A stretch of DNA of 64,000 nucleotides from LH-M37 sp032251315 (GTDB taxonomy: Bacteria; Pseudomonadota; Gammaproteobacteria; SZUA-229): contig JAVVEE010000002.1 in assembly GCA_032251315.1 (NCBI GenBank), forward strand, positions 22,613-86,612. The letters are read 5' to 3'. A program made the position numbers and the translations under genes. Positions 34,300-42,754 of this stretch are shown piece by piece; position 1 is the stretch's first letter, and each line of letters opens with the position of its first letter. Below the pieces are notes generated by a model, which worked only from the letters and a program-made list of their open reading frames with translations, was not told the origin of the DNA and made no database searches.

Positions 34300-35637
34300 T
34301 TAATATTTCCAGGCCCAGCCTACTTGAATTTCTTTCTGCTCCATCTCTAATTCAATCTGTGTTTGACCGCCGTCAAAGGGGTTTGCGCCTTTAACCGATA
34401 CGCTCGGCGAAATCATTGCGGCAAAGTTGAATTCCTGATTCTTACCGACGGGCATGGTCATACCGAAAGTGTAATGCTCTTCCATAACTCCGGGGGCAAG
34501 AATATTTAAGAACGTCTGTGATTCAGGAATAGGCTGGTCGGTAGTACTGTAACCAAAGCGATAGATGTTACCGCCGGCCTCCAGCTCATAACCCAGCTTG
34601 ACGATAGTCATGTCTTCCCAGCCAAAGCCGGGACCATTGGCACCACCTAAACAACTAGGATGGATATTAGTCCCACCACCCAACGCCGGACAGCCAAAGA
34701 AGTTTTCTATTGGATTAGCAATTGAATCGACTTCAGAATAATTAATACGCTGCACATCGAAAACCAACTTGCTGGAAGCGCCAACATCATATGCGAGCCC
34801 TACAGTAGCAGTAGAGGGTATATCTAAATTACCACCCTCAGCAAACAGACCCCTGTATTCATCAAACTCGCCCATGGAGATTCTAGACTGATAACTTACC
34901 CCTACATGCAGGTCATTGGTGATCGCGCCCTGATAGCCTACCTTAAAGCCCGCACCCATGGACGTGGAGTGCCGGTTACCTGACATATTGGCACCATCAG
35001 TCGAAAAACCGGCAAAACCATCTATACCCTGTGCCGCAAAACGCTGCCCTGCGACAATAAGGCTGGCACCGACGGCATGATTAGCACTGCTCTTTTTGGC
35101 GAGGCTGACATTGATGAATAGCTGCTCCAGATTAACGCCTGCGTTACCGGCATTAAATGGCATTATCGGATTTCCGAAAGTACCCGCGCCGCCCGGCGTT
35201 GCCGAAGCGGGATATTCGGTGTTCATGCCACCGTTACCATAGACAGAAATGCCGACAGCACTGTCGCTGTCCAGCTGCCAGTTATAGGCGACCTGAGGGA
35301 TCAGAAAGAAGTCATTATCACTGAATACGGGCTCACCAATCGCTGCGTTTATATTCATTCTGGCATTTGGAGTTCCCGTTACTGTGTAACTCCGATCAGA
35401 AGGGCTGAACAAGGCAACGCCGATATCCATACGCTCACCGACAAAGGCCATACCGGCCGGATTGGTGGCCGCGGCCATCGCATCCTGCGAGTAGGCTACA
35501 CCGGCACCGGCCAGACCCTTCTCTTTGGTACTAAAGCCATGTGAAAAGTAACCGTTTGTTGCCTGGGCAACGGATACTGTAAATAAACTGGATACCGCTA
35601 CTGCTGAGACTAGTTTAATCTTATTTTTGACACTCAT
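34300..35637 (-). CDS. FadL/TodX-family outer-membrane transport protein
   Basis: The 445-residue protein has a signal peptide (AVAVSSLFTVSVAQA) and then TNGYFSHGFSTKEKGLAGAG and ATNPAGMAFVG, the N-terminal hatch motif of FadL porins, followed by alternating beta-strand sequence and a C-terminal aromatic (AWKY). FadL proteins pass hydrophobic molecules such as long-chain fatty acids or aromatics across the outer membrane; the substrate here is not known. A loop near residues 310-330 has two cysteines (FFGCPALGG, PSCLGG), possibly a surface disulfide. It is divergent from the BepA gene. Confidence 0.87.
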   Translation of the reverse strand: MSVKNKIKLVSAVAVSSLFTVSVAQATNGYFSHGFSTKEKGLAGAGVAYSQDAMAAATNPAGMAFVGERMDIGVALFSPSDRSYTVTGTPNARMNINAAIGEPVFSDNDFFLIPQVAYNWQLDSDSAVGISVYGNGGMNTEYPASATPGGAGTFGNPIMPFNAGNAGVNLEQLFINVSLAKKSSANHAVGASLIVAGQRFAAQGIDGFAGFSTDGANMSGNRHSTSMGAGFKVGYQGAITNDLHVGVSYQSRISMGEFDEYRGLFAEGGNLDIPSTATVGLAYDVGASSKLVFDVQRINYSEVDSIANPIENFFGCPALGGGTNIHPSCLGGANGPGFGWEDMTIVKLGYELEAGGNIYRFGYSTTDQPIPESQTFLNILAPGVMEEHYTFGMTMPVGKNQEFNFAAMISPSVSVKGANPFDGGQTQIELEMEQKEIQVGWAWKY

Positions 35638-35870
35638 CTTTCTACCCCTTTAGGAAAACAAAAAATCGTAATGCTCAAGCATTACGCATCAATTACTCGT
35701 TGTAAACTAACAAAAATAAATTTACAGGATAAATTCATTAAGTAAGAATTTTCGACACATTTCGACAAAAATACCTAAACTGGCGCTTAATATACAACAC
35801 TAGTAATTAAATTGCTAAGTATTTTCATGGTCTTTGGGAATTTTTTTTAAACTATAGAGTCACAGTTAGA

Positions 35871-37289
35871 ATGATTTATTTATTATCTTTATGCTACTCC
35901 AGATTCATCTATAGCCTGCTGCTAAGCATCGCACTTCTTATGAGTAATGGTATTGCTCGCGCAGAACTCCCCGAATTGGGCGACCCCTCTTTAAAAGCAT
36001 TTAGCACCGCAGAAGAAAAAAAACTGGGACTGGTATTCTATCGGGCAATAAAAAACAACCTGTCATTTGTCAGCGACTCGCAGCTTAATTACTACCTAAA
36101 AAACCTGGGACAAAATCTTTCCAGCCACTCTGATGCCGCCGGCAAGGATTTTAAGTTTTTTCTTATTGACTCGCCGGCTATCAACGCCTTCGCCGGGCCC
36201 GACGCCTATATCGGCATTAACAGTGGCCTGTTTCTGGCGTCTCAAAATGAGAGCCAACTGGCCAGCGTGATGGCTCACGAAATCGCGCATATATCACAGC
36301 GGCATCTGGCGCGCGCGATTGATGAGTCCGGAAACTCCACTATCGCCACTTTTGCCACTGTGCTCGCCGCCATTCTTCTCGGCTCACAGGGCTCGGATGT
36401 AAGCCAGGCGATTCTTTACTCCGGGCTTGCCGGCGCTCAGCAGAAATCCATCAACTTTACCCGCAACAATGAATACGAGGCCGATCGAATTGGCATCGGC
36501 ATTCTCGCCGATACCGGTATCAACCCCCAGGGCATGGTGGACTTCTTCTCCACCCTGCTATCTAAGGGCGGTGCCGGCGGCATTGAATACCTTAGAACAC
36601 ACCCGCTCAACACTAACCGGGTGAGTGAAGCCAAAGATCGCTTAAAAAAGACCCAGGCCAATCTTCCTGAAGACAGCCAGGACTTCCAGTTTGCCCGGGC
36701 TCGACTTATAGCGCTTAGCAAGACCCATTCACTAGCCAGCGACGTTAACCTCGAGGCGTACGATGATGATATCAGCGTCTATCTGCACTCTCTGGAGCTG
36801 GCCCAGGCGAACGCATTTGATAAGGCCATCAAAAAACTGGAGGTTTTAGCGACAAAAAATAACCACCCCTGGATAAAACTTGCCCTGGCAGAGACCTATC
36901 AAGCAGATGGACAAAGCAAAAAATCCCTCTCTTTACTCGCTGAGCTTGCAGAATTGTTTCCCGGTTACCTGCCAGTGACTCTAATATATGCCCATACATT
37001 AACAGCCACTGATCAACCACAAAAAAGCATTTCACTTTTAAAGCACCAGTTACAGACTAACGATGAGACACTCCTCTATAAGGAACTGGCCCAGGCCTAT
37101 TTCAAAAACGGACAAATAAGTGCTGCGCTGGAATCAACCGGCAATCAGTATGAAAAAGAGGGCTACTATGAGCTGGCACTACAGCAATATGATATGGCTT
37201 TACAGCAACCGTCCCTGAGCATTTCTGCACAGCAGAGGCTGCAAAGCAGGAAAGAGGCGGTGAATAAAATGGTTCATCAAAAACAATAG
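35871..37289 (+). CDS. bepA: Periplasmic M48 metalloprotease BepA-like with TPR domain
   Basis: BepA maintains outer-membrane protein assembly by degrading or chaperoning stalled LptD and other barrels. The 472-residue protein has a signal peptide (about 1-31), the zinc motif HEIAH at 136-140 and the third ligand in NEYEADR at 201, the same positions as reported for E. coli BepA. C-terminal residues 300-465 form TPR-like helices. The AT-rich 310-nt stretch after it holds degenerate repeats and the sox promoter. Confidence 0.88.
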   Translation: MIYLLSLCYSRFIYSLLLSIALLMSNGIARAELPELGDPSLKAFSTAEEKKLGLVFYRAIKNNLSFVSDSQLNYYLKNLGQNLSSHSDAAGKDFKFFLIDSPAINAFAGPDAYIGINSGLFLASQNESQLASVMAHEIAHISQRHLARAIDESGNSTIATFATVLAAILLGSQGSDVSQAILYSGLAGAQQKSINFTRNNEYEADRIGIGILADTGINPQGMVDFFSTLLSKGGAGGIEYLRTHPLNTNRVSEAKDRLKKTQANLPEDSQDFQFARARLIALSKTHSLASDVNLEAYDDDISVYLHSLELAQANAFDKAIKKLEVLATKNNHPWIKLALAETYQADGQSKKSLSLLAELAELFPGYLPVTLIYAHTLTATDQPQKSISLLKHQLQTNDETLLYKELAQAYFKNGQISAALESTGNQYEKEGYYELALQQYDMALQQPSLSISAQQRLQSRKEAVNKMVHQKQ

Positions 37290-37290
37290 C

Positions 37291-37387
37291 TTTATTAGAG
37301 AACTCTTATTTACTTTATATATATAGCACCCTTATTTGCTTTATTAGAGTACCCTTACTTACTAAATTAGAGCGCGCTTATTTACCC
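37291..37387 (+). repeat. Degenerate 23-26-nt direct repeats upstream of soxX
   Basis: Four spaced copies of the element TTATTTACT (37306, 37332, 37355 and 37378, at 26, 23 and 23 nt) each follow a segment with the pattern TTAGAGnnCnC (best in copies 1, 3 and 4). The array lies between the bepA stop and the probable soxX promoter. Regulator binding is possible; it may also be decayed sequence. Confidence 0.55.
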
Positions 37388-37454
37388 GTTTCAACGACTA
37401 ATCTACCCTAAAATTATTCCGTATATAAAAAAGTTATTTAAAAGCGGTAAGCTA

Positions 37455-37482
37455 TTGCTATATGCATTTCACGTAGTATGCT
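37455..37482 (+). promoter_or_regulatory. Probable sigma-70 promoter of soxXYZA
   Basis: TTGCTA (37455-37460) and TATGCT (37477-37482) are 16 nt apart, about 120 nt before the soxX ATG, which would leave a long 5' leader. Confidence 0.4.
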
Positions 37483-37599
37483 ATAAATGTTTTTTAAACA
37501 GGGATAATCATTCCAACATATCTAGTTTCGACAACCAGAACTGGATTGAACAATTTTGATGGACAGGAAGTCCTAACAAACCTTAAAGAGGAATCGCAA

Positions 37600-37974
37600 A
37601 TGCAAGGTTATATGCATAAAATATCCACTACCGTTTCGGTAGCCACGTTAGCCGCCTGCCTTGGTATGGCAATGCCGCTTTCTGCTAATGCTGCAGATGA
37701 TGCAGATATTGCTAAAGGAAAGAAACTGTCATTTGACAGAAAAAAAGGTAATTGCCTGGCTTGTCATGCTATAGAAGGCGGTGATCTCCCCGGTAATATT
37801 GGGCCACCCCTGATCGCCATGAAATCAAGATTTCCAGATTACGAAAAGTTGAGGGCTCAGATTTATGATGCTCGCATAAATAATCCCAATACGATTATGA
37901 TTCCCTTTGGTGCCCATGAAGTACTTTCCGCCAAAGAACTGGAACTGGTCACTAAATTCATCTACACACTATAA
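37600..37974 (+). CDS. soxX: Sulfur-oxidation c-type cytochrome SoxX
   Basis: SoxX pairs with SoxA to attach thiosulfate oxidatively to SoxY in the periplasm. From the ATG at 37600 (AAGAGGA upstream) the protein has 124 residues; the longer frame from TTG 37546 is rejected. It has a signal peptide ending NANA-type (LSANAA), a single heme site CLACH (C52, C55, H56) and the axial methionine in TIMIPFG (M100). It is the first gene of soxXYZA. Confidence 0.95.
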   Translation: MQGYMHKISTTVSVATLAACLGMAMPLSANAADDADIAKGKKLSFDRKKGNCLACHAIEGGDLPGNIGPPLIAMKSRFPDYEKLRAQIYDARINNPNTIMIPFGAHEVLSAKELELVTKFIYTL

Positions 37975-37993
37975 AGTATCTTGAGGTAAAACA

Positions 37994-38464
37994 ATGAATC
38001 ATCACCGTAGAATTCTCCTTAAAAGTACGCTGGCCGCCAGCGCAACAGGCATGGCTATCAGCGCAGGCCTGCTCACGCCTAAAGCCGTTTTGGCTGCCTG
38101 GAACGCTTCCGCCTTTGAAGCCAAATCCGTTGATGCCGCTTTAACCGGCGCTTTCGGCAGCACCAGCACAACAGAAAGTGACAAAATCAAGTTATCGGCA
38201 CCTGATGTTGCAGAAAATGGTGCTTCTGTCACTGTTACTGTTAAGAGCAGCCTGCCCAAGACAGAATCGATCAGTATTCTGGTAGCGGAAAATGCACAGC
38301 CTTTAACAGCCTCATTCGACCTTAGCCCCAGAACAGAAGGTGCTATTACCACTAACATTAAGATGGGTAAATCTTCTGATGTCATCGCTGTTGTTAAAGC
38401 TAATGGCAAACTGTACACCACCAAACAACAAGTCAAAGTCACCATCGGCGGCTGCGGCGGTTAA
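37994..38464 (+). CDS. soxY: Thiosulfate carrier protein SoxY
   Basis: SoxY carries sulfur intermediates on a C-terminal swinging cysteine. The 156-residue protein has a twin-arginine-type signal (HHRRILLKSTLAAS) and ends GGCGG, the family signature with the substrate-binding Cys. It follows soxX by 19 nt. SoxYZ is exported as a complex, which explains why soxZ has no signal peptide. Confidence 0.96.
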   Translation: MNHHRRILLKSTLAASATGMAISAGLLTPKAVLAAWNASAFEAKSVDAALTGAFGSTSTTESDKIKLSAPDVAENGASVTVTVKSSLPKTESISILVAENAQPLTASFDLSPRTEGAITTNIKMGKSSDVIAVVKANGKLYTTKQQVKVTIGGCGG

Positions 38465-38488
38465 TCAAAGATACGAGGATATAAAATA

Positions 38489-38821
38489 ATGGCTAAAACA
38501 AGTTCAACAATTCAAGTACGTTCCAGCGTTAAAAAAGGCGTTGCCACTATCAAGTGCCTGGTCAGTCATCCTATGGAAACTGGCCTGCGCAAGGATAAAA
38601 AGGGCAACCTTATTCCCGCCAAGTTCATTCAAAATCTTACTTGTGAGCATAGTGGTGATACTGTTCTGGACGCCGAGCTCAACGGTTCTGTTTCCACCAA
38701 TCCATACCTGAAGTTTGCATTCAGTGGCGCCAACGATGGTGACACTATCAAAATAAGCTGGGTGGATAACACAGGTGAAAAAGATTCCGGCGAGTTTGAA
38801 ATACCTACTAGACGCAGATAA
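38489..38821 (+). CDS. soxZ: Thiosulfate carrier complex subunit SoxZ
   Basis: SoxZ binds SoxY and is carried to the periplasm with it. The 110-residue protein has no signal peptide and has the family blocks VRSSVKKGVATIKCLVSHPM, METGLRKDKKG and ISWVDNTGEKDSGE, forming the immunoglobulin-like fold of SoxZ. It follows soxY by 24 nt. Confidence 0.96.
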   Translation: MAKTSSTIQVRSSVKKGVATIKCLVSHPMETGLRKDKKGNLIPAKFIQNLTCEHSGDTVLDAELNGSVSTNPYLKFAFSGANDGDTIKISWVDNTGEKDSGEFEIPTRRR

Positions 38822-38855
38822 TAATAATCGGCACAACCACACAAGAAGGTGAACC

Positions 38856-39704
38856 ATGAAAAAAAACTTAACTGCATTGACTGTCTTGCTGATGATCGCC
38901 ACCCCCATGGTGGCGCAGGCATCACCAGAGAGCGACCTGAAAGAGTTCCGCTCGCATTTTACTAATATGTTTCCCGAAGTACCTGTAGATGACTTCATTA
39001 ACGGGGTTTATTCCGTCGATGAAGCTTCTCGCGCACAATGGGAAAACTTCGAGGAATTTCCTCCTTATGAGATCTACATCTCCAAGGGTGAAGATTTATT
39101 CAACAAGAAATTTGCGAATGGCAAAAGTTTTGCTAACTGCTTTCCTGACTACAGAAAGGGCGTTCGTCAGAACTATCCGAAATTCGATCAGGCATCCGGC
39201 AAAGTTGTCACACTTGAGGGCGACATTAACAAGTGCCTGACCGACAACGGCGAAAAACCATACGGATGGAAAAAAGGTAAAATCGCTTATGTTGGCGCTT
39301 ACCTTGCGTACATGTCCAGAGGTAATAAGCTGGACGTGAAAATACCCAATGATGCAGCCGCAATGGCCGCTTACAATCGTGGTAAAAAACATTTCTATGC
39401 TAAACGTGGTCAATTGAACATGTCATGTGCAGATTGCCATTATTATAATGCCGGCAAAAGAATCCGTGCGGACATTCTCAGCCCTGCGCTGGGACATCCA
39501 ACCGGCTTCCCTGTTTATCGTAATAAATGGGCAGCCTCTGGTGGCGACGGCATGGGCACCCTGCACCGTCGTTACGGCGGCTGTAACAAACAGGTACGCG
39601 CCAAGCCATTTCCGGCACAAAGTGATGAATACAAGGCCCTGGAATATTTCCATACTTACATGAGTAATGGTCTTGAGGTCAATGGACCCAGCTTACGCAA
39701 ATAA
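38856..39704 (+). CDS. soxA: Diheme-type SoxA, single-heme form
   Basis: SoxA is the catalytic subunit that joins thiosulfate to SoxY using SoxX as electron acceptor. The 282-residue protein has a signal peptide (to AQA) and one heme site CADCH (C191, C194, H195). The cysteine that carries the persulfide is in GGCNKQV (C243), and C95 and C127 are placed like the structural disulfide of monoheme SoxA. A ribosome site GAAGG precedes the ATG. It ends the cluster; no soxB, soxC or soxD is within the window. Confidence 0.94.
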   Translation: MKKNLTALTVLLMIATPMVAQASPESDLKEFRSHFTNMFPEVPVDDFINGVYSVDEASRAQWENFEEFPPYEIYISKGEDLFNKKFANGKSFANCFPDYRKGVRQNYPKFDQASGKVVTLEGDINKCLTDNGEKPYGWKKGKIAYVGAYLAYMSRGNKLDVKIPNDAAAMAAYNRGKKHFYAKRGQLNMSCADCHYYNAGKRIRADILSPALGHPTGFPVYRNKWAASGGDGMGTLHRRYGGCNKQVRAKPFPAQSDEYKALEYFHTYMSNGLEVNGPSLRK

Positions 39705-39722
39705 GCAACAATCCATAGACGA

Positions 39723-39756
39723 AAAAAAAGCCCGGTTTTTAAACCGGGCTTTTTTT
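39723..39756 (+). terminator. Intrinsic terminator of soxXYZA
   Basis: A 9-14-bp stem (AAGCCCGGTTT with AAACCGGGCTT, 2-nt loop) is followed by seven T residues at 39750-39756. The A-rich left side could also serve the opposite strand. Confidence 0.9.
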
Positions 39757-39797
39757 GGTTTTTTTATTCCAGAGGAAATAGGGAATAAAGATAAAGA

Positions 39798-39873
39798 TGG
39801 TGGGCCGTCCGCGATTCGAACGCGGGACCATCGGATTAAAAGTCCGGTGCTCTACCAGCTGAGCTAACGGCCC
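39798..39873 (-). tRNA. tRNA-Lys (anticodon UUU), CCA encoded
   Basis: Read on the minus strand, the 76-nt sequence starts GGGCCGTTAGCTCAG, has the anticodon loop CTTTTAA (anticodon UUU), the T loop GTTCGAATC and ends GGCCCACCA. The acceptor stem GGGCCGT pairs with ACGGCCC. It follows queC-type genes in the usual order queE-queC-tRNA-Lys. Confidence 0.97.
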
Positions 39874-39940
39874 GAGGCGCGAATATTACATGGACTACGC
39901 AAGAAAGACAAACTCTTAAACAGAAAAGCTTAAAAAATAA

Positions 39941-40612
39941 CTACTGGTAGCGGGTAACATCTGCAAGACCCGCCTCTTCAAAGCCTTTCTTCCGATAACG
40001 GCAGGAGTCACAAACGCCGCAGGCTCTGCCCTCCGGATCTGCCTGGTAACAGGAAACCGTGCGACTGTAATCAACACCATGCTCGATACCGGTGCGAATA
40101 ATTTCCGCCTTGCTCATAGCCATTAACGGCGTATGAATGCGCAATTTATGCCCTTCAGTCGCGGCTCTGGTGGCCAGGTTAGCCATCGTCTCAAAAGCCT
40201 CGACATAGGCCGGTCGGCAGTCAGGGTAGCCGGAGTAATCCACCGCATTTACGCCGATAAAGATATCCGATGATTGATTAACCTCGGCGATAGCCAGTGC
40301 ATGCGCCAGAAATACCGTATTTCGTGCTGGCACATAGGTAACCGGAATTCCAGCCTCTAGTTGATGCGGCACATCGATCGTCGCATCAGTGAGCGCTGAG
40401 CCACCGAGCACGGCATCGTCCAGCCTGATAATCTGGTGGCGAACGCCATAATGACGGGCAATGGCTTTAGCGGCTTCCAGTTCAGAAACATGTCTCTGGC
40501 GATAATCAAAGCTGATGGTTATACACTCATAGTGCTTGTTAGCGATGGCCAGCACAGTGACCGAATCCAGCCCGCCTGACAGTAAAATAATGGCCCTTGG
40601 TTTATCCGTCAC
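39941..40612 (-). CDS. queC: 7-cyano-7-deazaguanine synthase QueC
   Basis: QueC converts 7-carboxy-7-deazaguanine to preQ0 in queuosine synthesis. The 223-residue protein has the ATP-pyrophosphatase loop LLSGGLDSVT near the start and the zinc cysteines CGVCDSCRYR near the C-terminus. It begins with GTG at 40612, preceded by AGAGGTG, and follows queE. Confidence 0.94.
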   Translation of the reverse strand: MTDKPRAIILLSGGLDSVTVLAIANKHYECITISFDYRQRHVSELEAAKAIARHYGVRHQIIRLDDAVLGGSALTDATIDVPHQLEAGIPVTYVPARNTVFLAHALAIAEVNQSSDIFIGVNAVDYSGYPDCRPAYVEAFETMANLATRAATEGHKLRIHTPLMAMSKAEIIRTGIEHGVDYSRTVSCYQADPEGRACGVCDSCRYRKKGFEEAGLADVTRYQ

Positions 40613-40640
40613 AGCTTCACCTCTTTATGCATAATCTGTT

Positions 40641-41303
40641 TCATCGCCCCGGAACATCACCCCAGAGGTATTTGTGCAGCTGAATCTGCATTCTTACCGG
40701 CAGGTTATCGCGTAGGATCCAGTCCGCCAGCAGGCCCGTTTCCAATGCCTGAAAACTGGCCGAGAATAAAACTTCGCAGCGCTCTGCCAGCTCGTATTTC
40801 TGCATCATGGCACACGACCAGTCATAATCATGCTGATCACAGATGACAAATTTCACCTGATCGCTGGCCTTAAGATATTCGATATTCTCGTAACGGTTCT
40901 TTTCCACTTCGCCCGATGCGGGTGTTTTCAAATCCATCACTGTCACTATTCTTGAATCCACCTCGGCTATGCTAATAGCGCCGCTGGTTTCCAATGAAAC
41001 CTCATAACCTGCATCACACAGTTTGCTCAGCAGCTCATGGCACTGTTTTTGTGCCAGTGGCTCGCCACCGGTCACGGTGACATATTTGGGCTTATACCCC
41101 GCTACAGTTTCGACGATTTCATCCAGCCCCATCCAGTTGCCGCCAGTAAAGGCATAGGCGGTATCACAGTAGTGACAGCGTAAAGGACAACCGCTCAGGC
41201 GCACGAATACCGTTGGCAGACCGACGGTACGCGTTTCACCCTGCAGGGAATAGAATATCTCGAATATTCGGAGTTGATCCGGGTGACCGGCCACTGGAAT
41301 CAA
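40641..41303 (-). CDS. queE: 7-carboxy-7-deazaguanine synthase QueE
   Basis: QueE is a radical SAM enzyme making 7-carboxy-7-deazaguanine. The 220-residue protein has SGCPLRCHYCDTAYAF, which contains the C-x3-C-x2-C cluster site, and SLQGETRTVGLPTVFVRL before it. TTG at 41303 overlaps the cpoB stop by 4 nt; GAAGG precedes it. A GTG three codons on is an alternative. Confidence 0.93.
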   Translation of the reverse strand: MIPVAGHPDQLRIFEIFYSLQGETRTVGLPTVFVRLSGCPLRCHYCDTAYAFTGGNWMGLDEIVETVAGYKPKYVTVTGGEPLAQKQCHELLSKLCDAGYEVSLETSGAISIAEVDSRIVTVMDLKTPASGEVEKNRYENIEYLKASDQVKFVICDQHDYDWSCAMMQKYELAERCEVLFSASFQALETGLLADWILRDNLPVRMQIQLHKYLWGDVPGR

Positions 41304-42106
41304 TGGCCTTCGCGCTGAATTCTCTCCAGCCGCTCGTTCGCCTTCTTGGCCAGATTGGTATCAGGATACAATGAAATAATCTGCTGCAGGCTTTCGCGGG
41401 CGGCGGACCAGTTTTTCAGCTCGTAATAGACATAGGCGATTTTCAATCGCGCACCCTGTGCTTTGGTGCTGTCCGGGTAATCTGTAATTAAACGCTGAAA
41501 CTCACTCAAGGCCTGTTGATATTGACGATTGGCATAACTCGCCTCAGCCAGCCAGTATTGGGCATTATCCGCATACTGACTGCCGGGGTTGTTTTTAAGA
41601 AAACCCTCAAACGCGGTGATCGCCGGTTTATAACGTCCCTCTTTCAGCAGATCAAACGCCGCCTCATACTCGGAGCGGGCTTTGTCACTGACGGCAGCTG
41701 AAGCGGGCGCAGCTGCAACACGATTAGCAGCAGCGCTTTTCGGCGCTTCTACCCGGCTACCTGTGGAAGGAACCGGCACAGCCAGTCCCGAGGCCGGCAC
41801 CGCTGTTTCCACCGCATTAATACGACGATCGATATCCACATACAAACTACGCTGACGCTGTTTAATGCTGTTCAGTTCATAGCCCTGCTGATCTAGCTGA
41901 TCGCGAAGCTGTGCGATTTCTTCCTGCAAGGCATCAATACGTCGCGCCTGCGTTCTGAAAATATCAGAATCGACCAGCCGCTCCATACGTTCAAGCCGCT
42001 GCTTTACGCTCATCATGGATATCACATCACTTTCCGCTGCAATCGTCGGGAGCGCGAACGAAGCCGCAATCCACAACACCGATAAAACATAAAAACGCTT
42101 AAACAT
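41300..42106 (-). CDS. cpoB: Cell division coordinator CpoB (YbgF)
   Basis: CpoB links peptidoglycan synthesis to outer-membrane constriction through TolA. The 268-residue periplasmic protein has a signal peptide (to TIA/AE), a trimeric coiled coil (about 40-90), a Ser/Ala/Pro-rich linker and C-terminal TPR repeats (AFDLLKEGRYKPAITAFEGF, QYWLAEASYANRQYQQAL, KIAYVYYELKNWSAARESLQ). It follows pal in the tol-pal cluster. Confidence 0.93.
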   Translation of the reverse strand: MFKRFYVLSVLWIAASFALPTIAAESDVISMMSVKQRLERMERLVDSDIFRTQARRIDALQEEIAQLRDQLDQQGYELNSIKQRQRSLYVDIDRRINAVETAVPASGLAVPVPSTGSRVEAPKSAAANRVAAAPASAAVSDKARSEYEAAFDLLKEGRYKPAITAFEGFLKNNPGSQYADNAQYWLAEASYANRQYQQALSEFQRLITDYPDSTKAQGARLKIAYVYYELKNWSAARESLQQIISLYPDTNLAKKANERLERIQREGH

Positions 42107-42171
42107 AGATCACCCTGAAAAATTTCAATTAATGGAGCCGCCTGTGAATAAACAAGGCTTAATGAACCAGC

Positions 42172-42705
42172 TTAATAATCCAGTTCTACGCGACGATTCA
42201 AGCTCCACGCAGTCTCATCATGACCCAGACGAGCAGGCTTTTCCTCACCGTAACTGATAATAGTAATTTGATCACTTCCAGCACCCTGAAACATCAGCAA
42301 GCGTTCCACTGACTGTGCACGACGGTCGGCCAAAGCTATGTTGTACTCGCGTGTGCCTCTTTCATCAGTGTGGCCTTCAACTCTGACTGATGCACCGGGG
42401 TTAGCCGATAAGTAGTTACCATGATGCTTGATCAGCTCAACAGATTCATCGCTGACATCACTGCTGTCAAAGTCAAAATAGATCACGCGTTCCGCCAGCA
42501 CACTGTTGGCATCATGAATTGCGTCAGTCTCGTACGAAACCGGTAACGCCTGCCCTTCGCCGTAACTTTCTGCACCTATCGCTCCGGCCTGTGCGCCGCC
42601 AGAACCGTCCATAGCTGAAGTGTCTTCGTCAGCCCCAGGTTTTACATTCGCATCACAAGCCGCTAAAGCCGCAGCCATCAACAAAACCAATAAATAATTT
42701 TTCAT
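42172..42705 (-). CDS. pal: Peptidoglycan-associated lipoprotein Pal
   Basis: Pal anchors the outer membrane to peptidoglycan. From the ATG at 42705 (AGAGG upstream) the 177-residue protein has a lipobox LAAC at residues 15-18, an extended linker and an OmpA-like domain with RVEGHTDERGTREYN and NRRVELDY. A GTG three codons upstream is less likely. Confidence 0.94.
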   Translation of the reverse strand: MKNYLLVLLMAAALAACDANVKPGADEDTSAMDGSGGAQAGAIGAESYGEGQALPVSYETDAIHDANSVLAERVIYFDFDSSDVSDESVELIKHHGNYLSANPGASVRVEGHTDERGTREYNIALADRRAQSVERLLMFQGAGSDQITIISYGEEKPARLGHDETAWSLNRRVELDY

Positions 42706-42754
42706 CTCATACACCTCTAATTATCGTCTCTTAAAATTTCAATGTTAACCCTGA

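Noticed and set aside
39667..39867. Open frame over the sox terminator and tRNA-Lys
   Set aside because: It overlaps the tRNA and terminator, and would extend soxA sequence out of frame; not coding.
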